Source: Verrucomicrobiota bacterium (lineage in GTDB: Bacteria > Verrucomicrobiota > Verrucomicrobiia > Limisphaerales > J093). From it: 64,000 nucleotides of DNA. Shown here piece by piece: positions 46,196-56,052 of the stretch (within the stretch, counting starts at the first letter, position 1; the number at the start of each line of letters is the position of its first letter). The notes under the pieces are model-generated. The model saw only the letters and a list, made by a program, of their open reading frames with translations. It was not told where the DNA came from and searched no databases. Position numbers and translations under genes: made by a program. The stretch lies in NCBI GenBank assembly GCA_012517065.1, contig JAAYVR010000015.1, forward strand, positions 1 through 64,000, in the 5' to 3' direction.

Positions 46196-48727
46196 ATGCC
46201 GGAAAACGAATCGCTTGAAAAACATGTAAGAGTAGATGGCCGGTTCTTTCGCGCAGGCCGGGACAAGTTTCATTTGCGTGGGGTGGCTTACGGGCCGTTC
46301 GCCCCAAACAGCAAAGGCGAGCCTGTTGGCGAGAAGGACGAAGTATTGCGCGACTTTTCCCTGATACGCGAGTTGGGCGCAAATCTTCTTCGCGTTTATT
46401 TCGTGCCACCGAAATGGTTCATGGACCTTGCGGCCGAACATCGACTGCGGCTGCTCATCGACGTGCCATGGAACCAAACGGTGTGCTTTTTGGATCGGCC
46501 GGAACTCACGCGGCAATCGATCGAAGCCGTCCGCAAGGCAGCAATTGAATGCGGACATCATCCGGCGGTGTTTGCGCTGTCCGTCGCGAACGAGTTTCCG
46601 CCAGATATCGTCCGATGGTCCGGGGCGGCGGCTATAGCAGACCATGTTGATCGACTTGTCAGGGCGGTCAAAGAAGTTGCGCCACAGTGCCTTTGCACAT
46701 TCGGCAATTTCCCGACAACGGAGTTCCTGGCCCCGACCGAGGTTGATTTCGTGTGTTTCAATGTTTATCTCCATGATGGCGCGGCCTTTGACAACTATCT
46801 TGCGCGGCTGCATATGCTGGCCGACGTCAAACCTCTGGTGATTGGCGAGGTGGGAGTTGACTCATTTCGCGAGGGACAACAACGGCAGGCGGACATTTTG
46901 AAGAACCTGACGCAGATCGCTTTTGCCGGAGCCACCGCAGGTGTCGTGGTGTTCAGGTTCACAGACTCATGGTACAAAGACGGGCAATCGGTCGAAGACT
47001 GGGAGTTTGGTCTCACAACCAGAGACCGGCGGCCAAAACCCGCGTTTTTCGCTGTGCAACAAGTCTTCAGGGCAGCCCCTTATTTCATCCATCACCGACA
47101 ACCAAAGGTGTCCGTGATCGTTGCGGCTTATAACGCAGCAAAAACATTGCCCGCATGCCTCGAGTCACTCGCAAACCTGAACTACCCGGATTACGAGGTC
47201 ATACTGGTGGACGACGGTTCCACAGACGCCACAGCCAATATCGCAGCCCAGCACCCGAACGTGCGCTATATACGACACCCAACAAACCAAGGACTCTCAG
47301 TCGCTCGCAACACCGGCATCGCGGCTGCCACCGGAGAAATCGTAGCGTTCACCGATGCCGATTGCCGCGTGGACGAGGATTGGCTTCATTATCTGGTGGG
47401 CACGCTTGTTGAGAACAGATATGCAGGCGTGGGCGGACACAATCTTCTGCCGCCCGACGACTCCGCAGTGGCAGCGGTCGTCCAAGCTTCCCCGGGCGTC
47501 CCAACGCACGTCATGCTCACCGACAGAATCGCCGAGCACATCCCGGGGTGCAATATGGCGTTTTGGAAGTCGGCACTCGTAGAAGTCGGGTGTTTCGACC
47601 CGATATTCCAAAGGGCGGGCGACGATGTGGACATCTGCTGGCGATTACAGCAACAAGGATTCCAGCTCGGGTTTAGCCCTGGCGCGTTCGTCTGGCATTA
47701 CCGCCGATCGACCGTCTCGGATTACCTCAAACAGCAACGCGGGTACGGCGAAGCAGAAGCGCTCCTTGACCACAAGCACCCGGAAAAATTTGGCCCGTTC
47801 GGTCATAGCATCTGGCGCGGCCAAATCTATGGCACCGGCAATGTCGGAATCACAACAAGGCATCCCGTCATCTACCGCGGAAGATATGGAGCGGCCCTGT
47901 TCCAACGCCTCTATCCGGCGCCTAATTCGCTGGCAGTGATGTTGCTGACCAGCATCGAGTACCACGCATTCGTCACGGTGCCCTTGTTGCTTTTGTCGCT
48001 GGTATTCAGTTGGGTGGTCCCGCTTGCTCTTGCCAGTGTTGCCTTGTCAACAGGAGTTTGCATTGCGGCCGCCGCTCAAGCTCCAATCCCGCGGCAAAAG
48101 AAACGGTTATGGTCAAGGCCCCTTGTGGCTCTGCTGTTTGCTTTGCACCCAATTGTGCGGGGTTGGGCGCGGTACAGAGGCCGGCTGTTGCTCCGGCGAA
48201 CGAAGCTCGGCGAACTTGAAACCCTCGAGTCAATCAGCAGAAAGCAACAACACCGGATTCCCAGAGAACTTGCCTACACCGCCCCGCCCGGGTTCTTGCG
48301 CCAGGAATTCCTCGACGCGGTCCTGTATCGCCTGAGCCGTGAAGGTTTCGCCGCAAGAACCGACACTGGTTGGAGCGATTTCGACATCGAGGTCTATGGC
48401 GGGCCATGGTCAAGACTTCATCTGGTCACAGCCAGCGAATACTGGCCGGGCGGCGGCCAGTCAATTCGCTGTCGGCTGCGTCCCAGAACGACGCTGGCGG
48501 CCAACGTCGCTGGCTTCTGCATATGCGCTTTGACGGTCGTTCTTGTCGCTCTGGCCACCAAAGGACATCACTGGCTGTGGACGTCACTGGTGTTGATGCC
48601 GGCTTTCGTCCTTTGGGTTTGGAGGGAACAGCGAGATTTGCAGAGGCTGACCGGCGTGCTGCTTGATGATGTTGCGAAGCGATTGGGGCTGCAGCCCGAT
48701 CCCGGCACCGCGCCCGCAAAAACGTGA
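46196..48727 (+). CDS. Glycoside hydrolase-like TIM barrel fused to a family 2 glycosyltransferase
   Basis: I use the ATG at 46196 (MPENESLEKHVRVDG); the track start is a TTG nine codons upstream. The protein has 843 residues. Residues about 10-295 resemble a GH5/GH2-type TIM barrel (FHLRGVAYGPFAP, FALSVANEF with the acid/base Glu after Asn, and PLVIGEVGVDS with the nucleophile Glu). Residues about 303-560 are a GT2 domain (KVSVIVAAYNAAKTLPACLESL, VILVDDGSTD, FTDADCRVDEDW). Two pairs of membrane helices follow (about 589-627 and 766-810). Combining breakage and synthesis of a glycan in one chain suggests polymer processing or transglycosylation at the membrane. The glycan is unknown. Confidence 0.85.
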   Translation: MPENESLEKHVRVDGRFFRAGRDKFHLRGVAYGPFAPNSKGEPVGEKDEVLRDFSLIRELGANLLRVYFVPPKWFMDLAAEHRLRLLIDVPWNQTVCFLDRPELTRQSIEAVRKAAIECGHHPAVFALSVANEFPPDIVRWSGAAAIADHVDRLVRAVKEVAPQCLCTFGNFPTTEFLAPTEVDFVCFNVYLHDGAAFDNYLARLHMLADVKPLVIGEVGVDSFREGQQRQADILKNLTQIAFAGATAGVVVFRFTDSWYKDGQSVEDWEFGLTTRDRRPKPAFFAVQQVFRAAPYFIHHRQPKVSVIVAAYNAAKTLPACLESLANLNYPDYEVILVDDGSTDATANIAAQHPNVRYIRHPTNQGLSVARNTGIAAATGEIVAFTDADCRVDEDWLHYLVGTLVENRYAGVGGHNLLPPDDSAVAAVVQASPGVPTHVMLTDRIAEHIPGCNMAFWKSALVEVGCFDPIFQRAGDDVDICWRLQQQGFQLGFSPGAFVWHYRRSTVSDYLKQQRGYGEAEALLDHKHPEKFGPFGHSIWRGQIYGTGNVGITTRHPVIYRGRYGAALFQRLYPAPNSLAVMLLTSIEYHAFVTVPLLLLSLVFSWVVPLALASVALSTGVCIAAAAQAPIPRQKKRLWSRPLVALLFALHPIVRGWARYRGRLLLRRTKLGELETLESISRKQQHRIPRELAYTAPPGFLRQEFLDAVLYRLSREGFAARTDTGWSDFDIEVYGGPWSRLHLVTASEYWPGGGQSIRCRLRPRTTLAANVAGFCICALTVVLVALATKGHHWLWTSLVLMPAFVLWVWREQRDLQRLTGVLLDDVAKRLGLQPDPGTAPAKT

Positions 48728-48747
48728 CCTCCGCCGCATCAAACAGG

Positions 48748-49431
48748 TCAGCTCTTCACTGAAAAAACACTGGAAAGAATCAGTTCTTTGATCCTCCAGA
48801 TGAGCGTCATTGTCAACGCCAACGGCAGAAGCAGCAGCAACAGCAACAGAAAAATCCCCGCCCGCGAAAGAGTCGCAAGAAGCTGGGCCGGCAGGTAAAA
48901 CCCGCGATATGTGTAGGCAAGCATTATCCAACCTGCGCTGAAAAGAGCCAACGCTGCCAGCAGCCAGATGTTGAGCGTCGTGAACAGTTTGGCCTCAATC
49001 CGCAGCGTTTCGTCGGGCAACATCGCAACCAAACGCTGAAGAGCATGATTGAGCAACAGTAGAAAAGCGAAACCCGACAGCGCCATCAAAAATGTTGCGA
49101 TCCTGTAATGGGGAACCTCTGGCATCACTTTCCACCAATAGAGAAAAGGTGAGAGCCCAAGGCTGATCAAAGCCGCAGTTTTCGTCCGCTCGAGGGCAGC
49201 ACGCCATACACGTTCGTTTTGGCGAAAATACCCGAGCTGAGCAACAGCGTAATACAGCACGCCAGTGACCATCATCGGCGGCAGTATTCCGAAAGGCTCA
49301 AAGAATCCTGTCCTGGCCGTCTGGACACAGACAACCAGCGCAACGGGCATTCCCCAGAACAGTGCCGACAGGCCCCTGACAAGCCTGCCCAGTGAAAACA
49401 TCAATTGTGCCGGTGGCGCCTGGTCGCTCAT
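48748..49431 (-). CDS. Multi-pass membrane protein of unknown function
   Basis: The 227-residue protein has five or six hydrophobic helices (GMPVALVVCVQTA, PMMVTGVLYYAVAQLGY, ALISLGLSPFLYWW, FLMALSGFAFLLLLNHAL, LWLLAALALFSAGW-like and LLLLLLLLPLALTMTLIW). It lacks a recognisable signature. It converges with the glycosyltransferase gene 20 bp away and lies 199 bp from speA on the same strand. I cannot name the family. A distant similarity to small integral membrane proteins of the Yip1 type is possible. Confidence 0.72.
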   Translation of the reverse strand: MSDQAPPAQLMFSLGRLVRGLSALFWGMPVALVVCVQTARTGFFEPFGILPPMMVTGVLYYAVAQLGYFRQNERVWRAALERTKTAALISLGLSPFLYWWKVMPEVPHYRIATFLMALSGFAFLLLLNHALQRLVAMLPDETLRIEAKLFTTLNIWLLAALALFSAGWIMLAYTYRGFYLPAQLLATLSRAGIFLLLLLLLLPLALTMTLIWRIKELILSSVFSVKS

Positions 49432-49630
49432 TGACCTTGGGACCTTGTGCTGTTCACTCCCGTGGGTCTGTGGGGCTTTGCCGGCAAACTGCTTTGGCGG
49501 AATTTGCTGACGCGGTTTGCTGCGGCATGATCAGACGAGAGCATCGTGGCGCATGATTGGCTGTGGTGTTCCGGGCTGGTAGCAAGGCCTTGTTGCATAG
49601 ATCATTTGGTTGTGGCTCTCGATCCCTGAC

Positions 49631-51574
49631 CTACTGAATGCCGAGGTACGTGTAATCGGTCAGTCCCCGCTCGTATTCGTCCAACAACCGCATCGCTTCA
49701 GAGGGCTTCAGTCTGTCAGTCTTAATTGCCTCGTCAACCTGCGCTTTCATCAGGCGCTTGAGCTCATTGTCGTCATATTGAACAGCAGCCAGCGATTGAA
49801 CGATTGTGGTGCCTTCGATGATTTCTTCCACATAGTAGCCGCAGGGCTCGTCGGGGTCGAGGAACACGTGCACTTCGTTCACGCGGCCAAAAAGGTTGTG
49901 CAGGTCGCCCATGATATCCTGATATGCGCCCATGAGGAAGAACCCGAGATAATACGGTTCGATTGCGCCGTTGCCGTTCCGATTCAAAGCGTGCAGGGGT
50001 ATGGTGTCGCGCGGATCGCACAGGTCGATGAATTTGCTGATTTGGCCATCGGAATCGCAGGTGATATCGACCAATGTTGCTTCGCGAGTCGGGCGTTCGT
50101 TGAGGCGGCTGACTGGCATGATCGGAAACAACTGACCCAATGCCCAGTGATCCAGCAGCGATTGAAAGACCGAGAAATTGCAAATGTATTGGTCACCCAG
50201 GCTGTCTTCGAGCCGCCGAATCTCCTCCGGCACATAACTCTGTTCTTTGAAGCTGCGAACAACTTCTTCGCTGATCTCCCAGTACAGGTTTTCGATCTTT
50301 GCCTTTGAAACCAAATCGAGCAAACCGAGAGTGAACATGTTGTACGCGTCTTCCTTGCGTTCGAGAGCGTCGTGGTAGGCTTCGAGTTTGTTGAGCCGGG
50401 GCAGATTCCGCTTTATGTCGAGCAACTCGCGGACAAGCGGGTGCTCATCGTTCCCGTAACTGAGGTGCTCCCACTTGCGTTGTTTGGCGATCGCACCGAA
50501 AGCCTCAACAATCAACACGCTGTGATGCGCAACAATGGCCCGGCCGCTCTCACTGATGATGTCCGGGTGCGGCACTTTCTCTGCGTTGCACACATCGGCG
50601 ATGTAATAGACGATGTCGTTGGTGTATTCCTGAAGGGTGTAATTGGTGGAACTGTCAAACGCTGATCTGCTGCCGTCGTAGTCAACCCCAAGGCCGCCCC
50701 CAACATCAAGGTACTGAATCGGAAACCCCATCGTCACAAGCTTGGCATAAAAGCGGCTCGCCTCCTGGACGGCCTTCTTGATCGCGAGGATGTCAGGAAC
50801 CTGCGAGCCGATGTGAAAATGCAGGAGTTTGAGGCAATGGGAAAGGTTCTCGGACCGCAACATCTCGGCCGCCGCCAGTATCTCGGAGGTTGTGAGGCCG
50901 AACTTGGCGTGTTCACCCCCGCTTTCAACCCATTTGCCGCCGCCTCTGCACATCAGCCTAACCCGAATCCCAATCAACGGCTCCACCCCTATTTGCTTCG
51001 AAATGCCGAGAATCTGGCGGAGTTCCTCAAGTTTTTCGACCACAAGAATCACCTTCTTGCCAAGCTTGATCCCCATCAGCGCCATGCGAATAAACGCGCC
51101 GTCTTTGTACCCATTGCAAATAATCAGGCTCCCCACCTGGCTCTGAAGAGCAAGGCCGGCAAACAACTCCGGTTTGCTTCCCACTTCGAGGCCGAACTGG
51201 TATGGTCGGCCCGCATCGAGAATCTCCTCCACCACCTCGCGCAATTGATTGACCTTTATGGGAAACACACCACGGTACGAACCTTGGTAGTTGAACTCGG
51301 CGATCGAGTTGCGAAATGCAAGATTGATGGCTTCCACCCTGTGCCGGAGTATGTCTTGAAACCTGATCAACAGCGGAAACTTGAGCCCGCGCCCGCGCGC
51401 TTCTTCAATCACGTCTGTAAGGTCCACTACCGCGCCGTTCTCCTGCAGCGGCCTTGCTACAACGTGGCCTTCGTCGCTGATGTCGAAGTATCCCGCGCCC
51501 CAGCGATCGATGTGATAAAGAGCACGGGCATCCTGGATACTCCAGGGACTGCTATCTTCTGAAGCTTTGCTCAT
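49631..51574 (-). CDS. speA: Biosynthetic arginine decarboxylase
   Basis: This PLP-dependent fold-III enzyme converts arginine to agmatine, the first step of the agmatine route to putrescine and spermidine. I start it at the ATG at 51574 (MSKASEDSSPWSIQDARALYHID), giving 647 residues against 658 in E. coli SpeA. The track start at 51982 would overlap the divergent NIF3 gene. The PLP lysine lies in FPIKVNQLREVVEEIL near residue 103. The family segments LLHFHIGSQVPD, YLDVGGGLGVDYDGS and ISESGRAIVAHHS are present. No agmatinase or agmatine deiminase lies in the window. Confidence 0.95.
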   Translation of the reverse strand: MSKASEDSSPWSIQDARALYHIDRWGAGYFDISDEGHVVARPLQENGAVVDLTDVIEEARGRGLKFPLLIRFQDILRHRVEAINLAFRNSIAEFNYQGSYRGVFPIKVNQLREVVEEILDAGRPYQFGLEVGSKPELFAGLALQSQVGSLIICNGYKDGAFIRMALMGIKLGKKVILVVEKLEELRQILGISKQIGVEPLIGIRVRLMCRGGGKWVESGGEHAKFGLTTSEILAAAEMLRSENLSHCLKLLHFHIGSQVPDILAIKKAVQEASRFYAKLVTMGFPIQYLDVGGGLGVDYDGSRSAFDSSTNYTLQEYTNDIVYYIADVCNAEKVPHPDIISESGRAIVAHHSVLIVEAFGAIAKQRKWEHLSYGNDEHPLVRELLDIKRNLPRLNKLEAYHDALERKEDAYNMFTLGLLDLVSKAKIENLYWEISEEVVRSFKEQSYVPEEIRRLEDSLGDQYICNFSVFQSLLDHWALGQLFPIMPVSRLNERPTREATLVDITCDSDGQISKFIDLCDPRDTIPLHALNRNGNGAIEPYYLGFFLMGAYQDIMGDLHNLFGRVNEVHVFLDPDEPCGYYVEEIIEGTTIVQSLAAVQYDDNELKRLMKAQVDEAIKTDRLKPSEAMRLLDEYERGLTDYTYLGIQ

Positions 51575-51824
51575 CTCAGAGTTGTTCGACAGCACTATAA
51601 GAATGTCAGTGCAGTTTTCAATATGCAGCGTGAAAACCCATGTGAATTGCAAGAAAGAAAAATCTCGATTCACTCTTCGTTCCTCTTTGACGAGGCAAGC
51701 AAGGTGACAAGGCCGACGGCAGCCCCCGAGCGTCGTCGCGCCGCCCGCATAGCTGGTCTGAGGCTGGGCTGCGCTAAAGCAAAATGCCTTTGCATGTTCA
51801 CACGCCGCCTGATTCACTGAATCC

Positions 51825-52586
51825 ATGCCGTTTGTCACCTTGTCCGCGATCGTTAAGGAGTGCAATCGCCTGTTGAAACCGGAGCGTTTCAATGATTGGG
51901 ATGGCGCAGTAAACGGTCTGCAGGTCGAAAACCGTGGCAAGGTCCATCGCATCGCAGCCGCCGTGGACGCCACTCTCAGCACGGTCCAGTCCGCAGTTCA
52001 AGTACACGCAAACCTCCTCCTCGTCCACCACGGCTTGTTCTGGTCGCCGAGTTATCCATGGACCGGTTCGCGCTACAGGCTTTTGAGGCTGCTGTTGGAC
52101 AACGATCTCGCCGTTTACAGCGCGCATCTCCCGCTCGATGCCCACCCGCGACTGGGAAACAGCGCCGGCCTCTGCGCTGCGCTCGGCCTCGGCCGAGTCC
52201 AGCCTTTTTTTGAATGCCGGGGCCACCTCTTGGGGTTTAAGGCTGCCACGCGATTGTCCCGCGACGTTTTGGCGGAACGATTGGAGAAAGCCACGGGCGC
52301 AAGAGTCACACTGCTCCCCGGCGGGCCGTCCATATGTCGGCGAATAGGCGTTGTCACAGGCTCGGCAGGAGCTGAGCTCGCACAAGCCGCGCTCGAAGGC
52401 GTGGATACGTTCATTACTGGGGAAGGACCGCACTGGACATTCGGCGCTGCCGAGTTCGCCGGAATCAACGTGATGTACGCCGGCCATTATGCGACCGAGA
52501 CATTCGGTGTGAAAGCCCTCGCAAGGCATCTCTCCCAGAAGTTTCGGGTGCCATGGGTTTTCATAGACAATCCGTCCGGATTGTAA
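51825..52586 (+). CDS. NIF3/YqfO-family dinuclear metal-centre protein
   Basis: The 253-residue protein is of the NIF3 (GTP cyclohydrolase I type 2-like) family, close to E. coli YbgI in length. Metal ligands are seen in LLVHHGLFW (about residue 64), SAHLPLDAHPRLGNS (His and Asp, about 100), and near the C-terminus in TGEGPHW ... YAGHYATETFGVKALA (His and Glu). Members form toroidal hexamers, and their role remains unsettled. The start ATG at 51825 matches the family opening. It diverges from speA over 250 bp in which I see no clear promoter. Confidence 0.92.
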   Translation: MPFVTLSAIVKECNRLLKPERFNDWDGAVNGLQVENRGKVHRIAAAVDATLSTVQSAVQVHANLLLVHHGLFWSPSYPWTGSRYRLLRLLLDNDLAVYSAHLPLDAHPRLGNSAGLCAALGLGRVQPFFECRGHLLGFKAATRLSRDVLAERLEKATGARVTLLPGGPSICRRIGVVTGSAGAELAQAALEGVDTFITGEGPHWTFGAAEFAGINVMYAGHYATETFGVKALARHLSQKFRVPWVFIDNPSGL

Positions 52587-52675
52587 GGGTCGGCGCATAT
52601 TCCCGGCGCTTAAAGTTCGCGCATTGGGAATGCGATGCAACGCCGACAATCGCGCAGTCTTAGCCCGCATAATTC

Positions 52676-52965
52676 CCAGTCCGGCGCAGCCCGAACCAAA
52701 GTTGCCTGACTGGCATTGACCCGGCTCCTGCGCCCCCCTGTGGCTGTCTGTCGCGCCGGTCTGCGAAGTATCCCCTGCGACTCCGTCGCAAGGAAGAGCG
52801 CGCTGATCCCACTGGTTTTTCACGCGCTGGCGCGGATGCAGTGGGCGTTGGCAGGCGCGAAGCGCTTGGAGTGCGGCTGCTTGCTGCCGCTTTGTTTCTA
52901 TGCCGAAACAACGTGCCTAGAACCAGATCGGCATGAAGCCACAAACAATGTGTCTGTCCCCATAT
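52676..52965 (+). repeat. Composite intergenic repeat, copy D (internally deleted)
   Basis: The first 130 bases match block 1 of copies A and B. From tgatcccactggtttttcac onward it matches the 3' half of block 2 (27267-27427) and ends in tgtgtctgtccccatat. The 5' half of block 2 is missing, so the two blocks are fused by a deletion or recombination. Confidence 0.8.
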
Positions 52966-52988
52966 CTTCATTCCGGTGAGATTTCCGG

Positions 52989-53059
52989 AGCCCGCATATT
53001 CCTTGGTTGCTTGAAGACACCCGTTTCGCAGACTGCTCAGGGTATGAGATATGCGGGCT
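52989..53059 (+). repeat. 71-bp element with 11-bp terminal inverted repeats, copy 1
   Basis: The ends agcccgcatat and atatgcgggct are perfect inverted repeats. The element is 67 of 71 identical to 58293-58363. Both copies are preceded by the same TTCATTCCGGTGAGATTTCC motif. The size and ends resemble a MITE. Confidence 0.8.
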
Positions 53060-53199
53060 AGCGCATTTCGTCAGCACCGGATCGGAACACGGGTAGTCTG
53101 CAAGCCGCGAAGTGAAGGCGCACATAACGGAAGGGGATGGTTGCCACGAGCACTTCCGTGTTGGCGACGCGGTGACCGTCGGCTAAACTTGGCGCCGCG

Positions 53200-54030
53200 A
53201 TGCGCAGCGCGGAACGCCATTTCAGTGCTTTGCCCGGGTTTCGGTTCACGCTCGGGTACACGATGTTCTACCTTGGCGTTATCGTGGTCATTCCGATGGC
53301 CGCCCTTGCACTGAAAGCCCTCGAGTTGTCGCCGGGCGAGTTTTTTCGGCTTGTGAGCACGCCGCGCGCAATAGCGGCACTGCAGCTTACATTTGGGGCA
53401 TCATTTGTTGCAGCCTTCGTCAACGCAGTGTTTGGCACATTGTTGGCGTGGGTGCTGGTGCGTTATGAGTTTCCGGGGCGCCGCTGGGTGGATGCGCTGG
53501 TTGATTTTCCGTTTGCTTTGCCAACGGCCGTGGCTGGTCTTACTCTCGCGAGTCTGTTCGCTGAGAACGGTTGGCTGGGGCGATTTCTAGTGCCTTTGGG
53601 GTTTCATGGGGCTTTCACGCGGGCCGGCGTTGTAATAGCGCTTACGTTTGTCGGTCTGCCGTTCATGGTAAGGACGCTGCAGCCCATGCTCGAGAACTTC
53701 GAGCGCGACGTTGAGGAAGCGGCTGCCATCCTGGGCGCAAGCCGGCTTCGGACGTTCCTGACGATAATTGCGCCGACGCTGCTTCCTGGCGTGCTAACCG
53801 GTTTCACTCTCGCATTCGCGCGCGCTGTGGGCGAGTACGGCTCGATAGTCTTTATTTCCGGGAACCTTCCATTCCGGACCGAGATAGCGCCGTTTCTGGT
53901 CGTGATTCGACTCGAGGAATACGATTACAACGGTGCCACGGCAATAGCAGTGGTGTTATTGGTGGTGTCCTTCTTGATTCTCGCCGGGATAAACAAACTT
54001 CAGCTTTGGGCCAACAGATTCAATCGGTGA
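53200..54030 (+). CDS. cysT: Sulfate/thiosulfate ABC transporter permease CysT
   Basis: The 276-residue inner-membrane permease has six helices and the ABC permease EAA loop (EEAAAILGASRLRTFLTIIAPTLLPG), typical of CysT/CysU. Residues YEFPGRRWVDALVDFPFALPTAVAGL match the family well. It is followed 22 bp later by cysW and then cysA, so it is the first gene of a cysTWA operon importing sulfate for cysteine synthesis. A molybdate-type transporter is less likely because two separate permeases are present. No periplasmic binding protein gene precedes it. Confidence 0.92.
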   Translation: MRSAERHFSALPGFRFTLGYTMFYLGVIVVIPMAALALKALELSPGEFFRLVSTPRAIAALQLTFGASFVAAFVNAVFGTLLAWVLVRYEFPGRRWVDALVDFPFALPTAVAGLTLASLFAENGWLGRFLVPLGFHGAFTRAGVVIALTFVGLPFMVRTLQPMLENFERDVEEAAAILGASRLRTFLTIIAPTLLPGVLTGFTLAFARAVGEYGSIVFISGNLPFRTEIAPFLVVIRLEEYDYNGATAIAVVLLVVSFLILAGINKLQLWANRFNR

Positions 54031-54052
54031 ACACGGACCGTACTGGCAACTC

Positions 54053-54964
54053 ATGATAACTGAACGCCAAACTGCCAGAGGATCGCCACCGCGCGTGGCA
54101 GGATCGGGTTCGGGCGCAGGACGGTTCTTGTTGGTGGTGATTGCGATGCTTTTCGCGTTGGTGTTTCTGTTTTTGCCGTTGTTGAACGTTTTTGCAAAGG
54201 CTTTTGAAAAGGGCTGGACAGTGTTTTATGGTGCGTTGGTAAATCCCGACACGGTCTCGGCCATCAAGCTTTCGCTCACGATCACAGCAATTACTGTCCC
54301 ACTGAACCTCATTTTCGGCATCGCAGCGGCATGGGCCATCGCAAAGTTCGAGTTCAGATGGAAATCCCTGTTGGTTGCGCTCATTGATCTTCCGTTCTCA
54401 GTCTCACCGGTTGTCACCGGTCTGATGTTTGTGTTGCTGTTTGGCTTGCGCGGGTATTTGGGGCCGTGGCTGGATGCGCACAACATCCAGGTTATTTATG
54501 CAGTGCCGGGCATGGTGTTGGCCACAACATTCGTGACCTTGCCGTTCGTGGCGAGGGAGTTGATCCCCGTCATGCAGTCCGCAGGCAACGAACAGGAACA
54601 GGCGGCGTTGACCCTTGGGGCAAGCGGCTGGCAGACGTTCTGGCATGTGACGCTTCCGTCGGTCAAACTGGCGCTGCTGTACGGCGTGATCCTGTGCAAC
54701 GCCCGTGCGCTTGGCGAGTTCGGCGCCGTCTCAGTGGTCTCGGGGCATATTACGGGTCTGACAGATACGCTCCCGCTCCGGGTGGAGAAGTTGTACCAGG
54801 AGTACAATTCGACCGCAGCATTTGCCGTGGCGAGCATTCTGGCGCTGCTGGCTCTTGTCACACTCGCAATCAAGACGGCGTTCGAATGGCATACTCAGCG
54901 GGTTTATGCCAGAGCTGAGCGCGCCACTTCGGACGCCCGAACAACTCGCACGAAGTCAACTTGA
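54053..54964 (+). CDS. cysW: Sulfate/thiosulfate ABC transporter permease CysW
   Basis: The 303-residue second permease of the sulfate importer has six helices after a Ser/Gly-rich N-terminus. Diagnostic stretches are FAKAFEKGWTVFYGAL, DLPFSVSPVVTGLMFVLLFG and the EAA loop (EQEQAALTLGASGWQTFWHVTLPSVK), followed by ARALGEFGAVSVVSGHI. It begins 22 bp after cysT, and its stop overlaps the TTG start of cysA (TTGA), indicating coupled translation. Confidence 0.94.
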   Translation: MITERQTARGSPPRVAGSGSGAGRFLLVVIAMLFALVFLFLPLLNVFAKAFEKGWTVFYGALVNPDTVSAIKLSLTITAITVPLNLIFGIAAAWAIAKFEFRWKSLLVALIDLPFSVSPVVTGLMFVLLFGLRGYLGPWLDAHNIQVIYAVPGMVLATTFVTLPFVARELIPVMQSAGNEQEQAALTLGASGWQTFWHVTLPSVKLALLYGVILCNARALGEFGAVSVVSGHITGLTDTLPLRVEKLYQEYNSTAAFAVASILALLALVTLAIKTAFEWHTQRVYARAERATSDARTTRTKST

Positions 54965-56052
54965 GTATTGCGCTGAAAAGCGTGACGAAGCGGTTCGGCG
55001 ACACAATCGCTGTAAACGACCTTTCTTTTGCCGTGAACGAAGGCGAGCTGGTGGCTTTGCTCGGGCCAAGCGGCGGCGGCAAGACAACAGTGCTCAGGTT
55101 GATTGCCGGACTGGAAACGCCAACTTCCGGTGACATCTTCATTCGCGGCCATCGTGTGAACGACCTGCCTGTGCAGAAGCGAAACATAGGGTTCGTGTTC
55201 CAGAGCTATGCGCTGTTCAAGAACATGACCGTGTACCGAAACATCGCTTTTGGACTTCGCGTCAAGAAATGGAAACGCCGTGCAGCAAGAGAGCGTGTCG
55301 AGGAATTAATGCAATTGTTCGGGCTCGAGCAGCTTGGCCACCGTTATCCGCACCAGCTTTCAGGCGGCCAGCGACAGCGCGTGGCAATCGCGCGCGCGCT
55401 TGCACCCAAACCCGACGTTCTGTTGCTGGACGAACCGTTTGGGGCGGTTGACGCCAAGATTCGCCAGGAACTGCGCGAATGGCTGGTACGACTGCATCAC
55501 CAGTTCAACGTTACAACGCTGTTCGTCACGCATGACCAGGAAGAAGCCATGGAAGTCGCCAGCCGCATTGGCATCCTCAATTGCGGCCGTCTCGAGCAGG
55601 TGGGTTCTCCCCAAGAGGTCTATGAGCAGCCCGCCAACGAGTTCGTGGCAAGGTTCATCGGCGTCATGAACGTAATCGAACTCGAAGTTCGCAACGGCAT
55701 GGCGTGTTTGGATCAGATTGCGTTCCCTGCCCCTGGGTACAAAGACGGCGACAAAGTGCGCGTTGGGTTCCGGCCCTATAATGTCCGGGTTTCGCCCTCG
55801 ACCGATGAGTATCGGTGTCAGGCAGTGATCAGGCACACGTATTTCCTCGGCATAATGATGCGGCTGGACCTTGAACTGCCTTCTGGCGCCCGCGTATGCG
55901 CCCGGTTGACAAAGGAAGATTATAAACGTTTGGGACTGGCCACAGGCATGCGGGTATCATTCCAGATCGCAGAACACAAAATCCTCGGCGCCGCACAGAA
56001 CAGCAACGCTCACACCGCGGCCGGATCAGGGTGCACCCACGGCGAACGGTAA
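54961..56052 (+). CDS. cysA: Sulfate/thiosulfate ABC transporter ATPase CysA
   Basis: The 363-residue ATPase drives the CysTW permeases. Walker A is GPSGGGKTTVLRL, the signature motif LSGGQRQRVAIARAL and Walker B VLLLDEPFGAVD, with the switch His in FVTHDQEEAM. A C-terminal regulatory/TOBE-like region follows (about residues 235-350). The start is a TTG at 54961 overlapping the cysW stop; the family N-terminus (MSIALKSVTKRFGD) supports it. The 3' end overlaps the convergent oxidoreductase gene by 43 bases. Confidence 0.94.
   Translation: MSIALKSVTKRFGDTIAVNDLSFAVNEGELVALLGPSGGGKTTVLRLIAGLETPTSGDIFIRGHRVNDLPVQKRNIGFVFQSYALFKNMTVYRNIAFGLRVKKWKRRAARERVEELMQLFGLEQLGHRYPHQLSGGQRQRVAIARALAPKPDVLLLDEPFGAVDAKIRQELREWLVRLHHQFNVTTLFVTHDQEEAMEVASRIGILNCGRLEQVGSPQEVYEQPANEFVARFIGVMNVIELEVRNGMACLDQIAFPAPGYKDGDKVRVGFRPYNVRVSPSTDEYRCQAVIRHTYFLGIMMRLDLELPSGARVCARLTKEDYKRLGLATGMRVSFQIAEHKILGAAQNSNAHTAAGSGCTHGER

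Larger units (their letters stand above)
52587..53199. other. Repeat-filled intergenic region before the sulfate transporter genes
   Basis: The gap holds copy D of the composite repeat (52676-52965) joined directly to a 71-bp element with terminal inverted repeats (52989-53059). I see no gene, and in particular no sulfate-binding protein gene. The remaining 140 bases before cysT should contain its promoter, which I could not identify. Confidence 0.7.

Noticed and set aside
49631-51982. Full-length 783-residue frame for speA
   Set aside because: The first 136 residues do not resemble arginine decarboxylase and overlap the divergent NIF3 gene; the ATG at 51574 fits the family.
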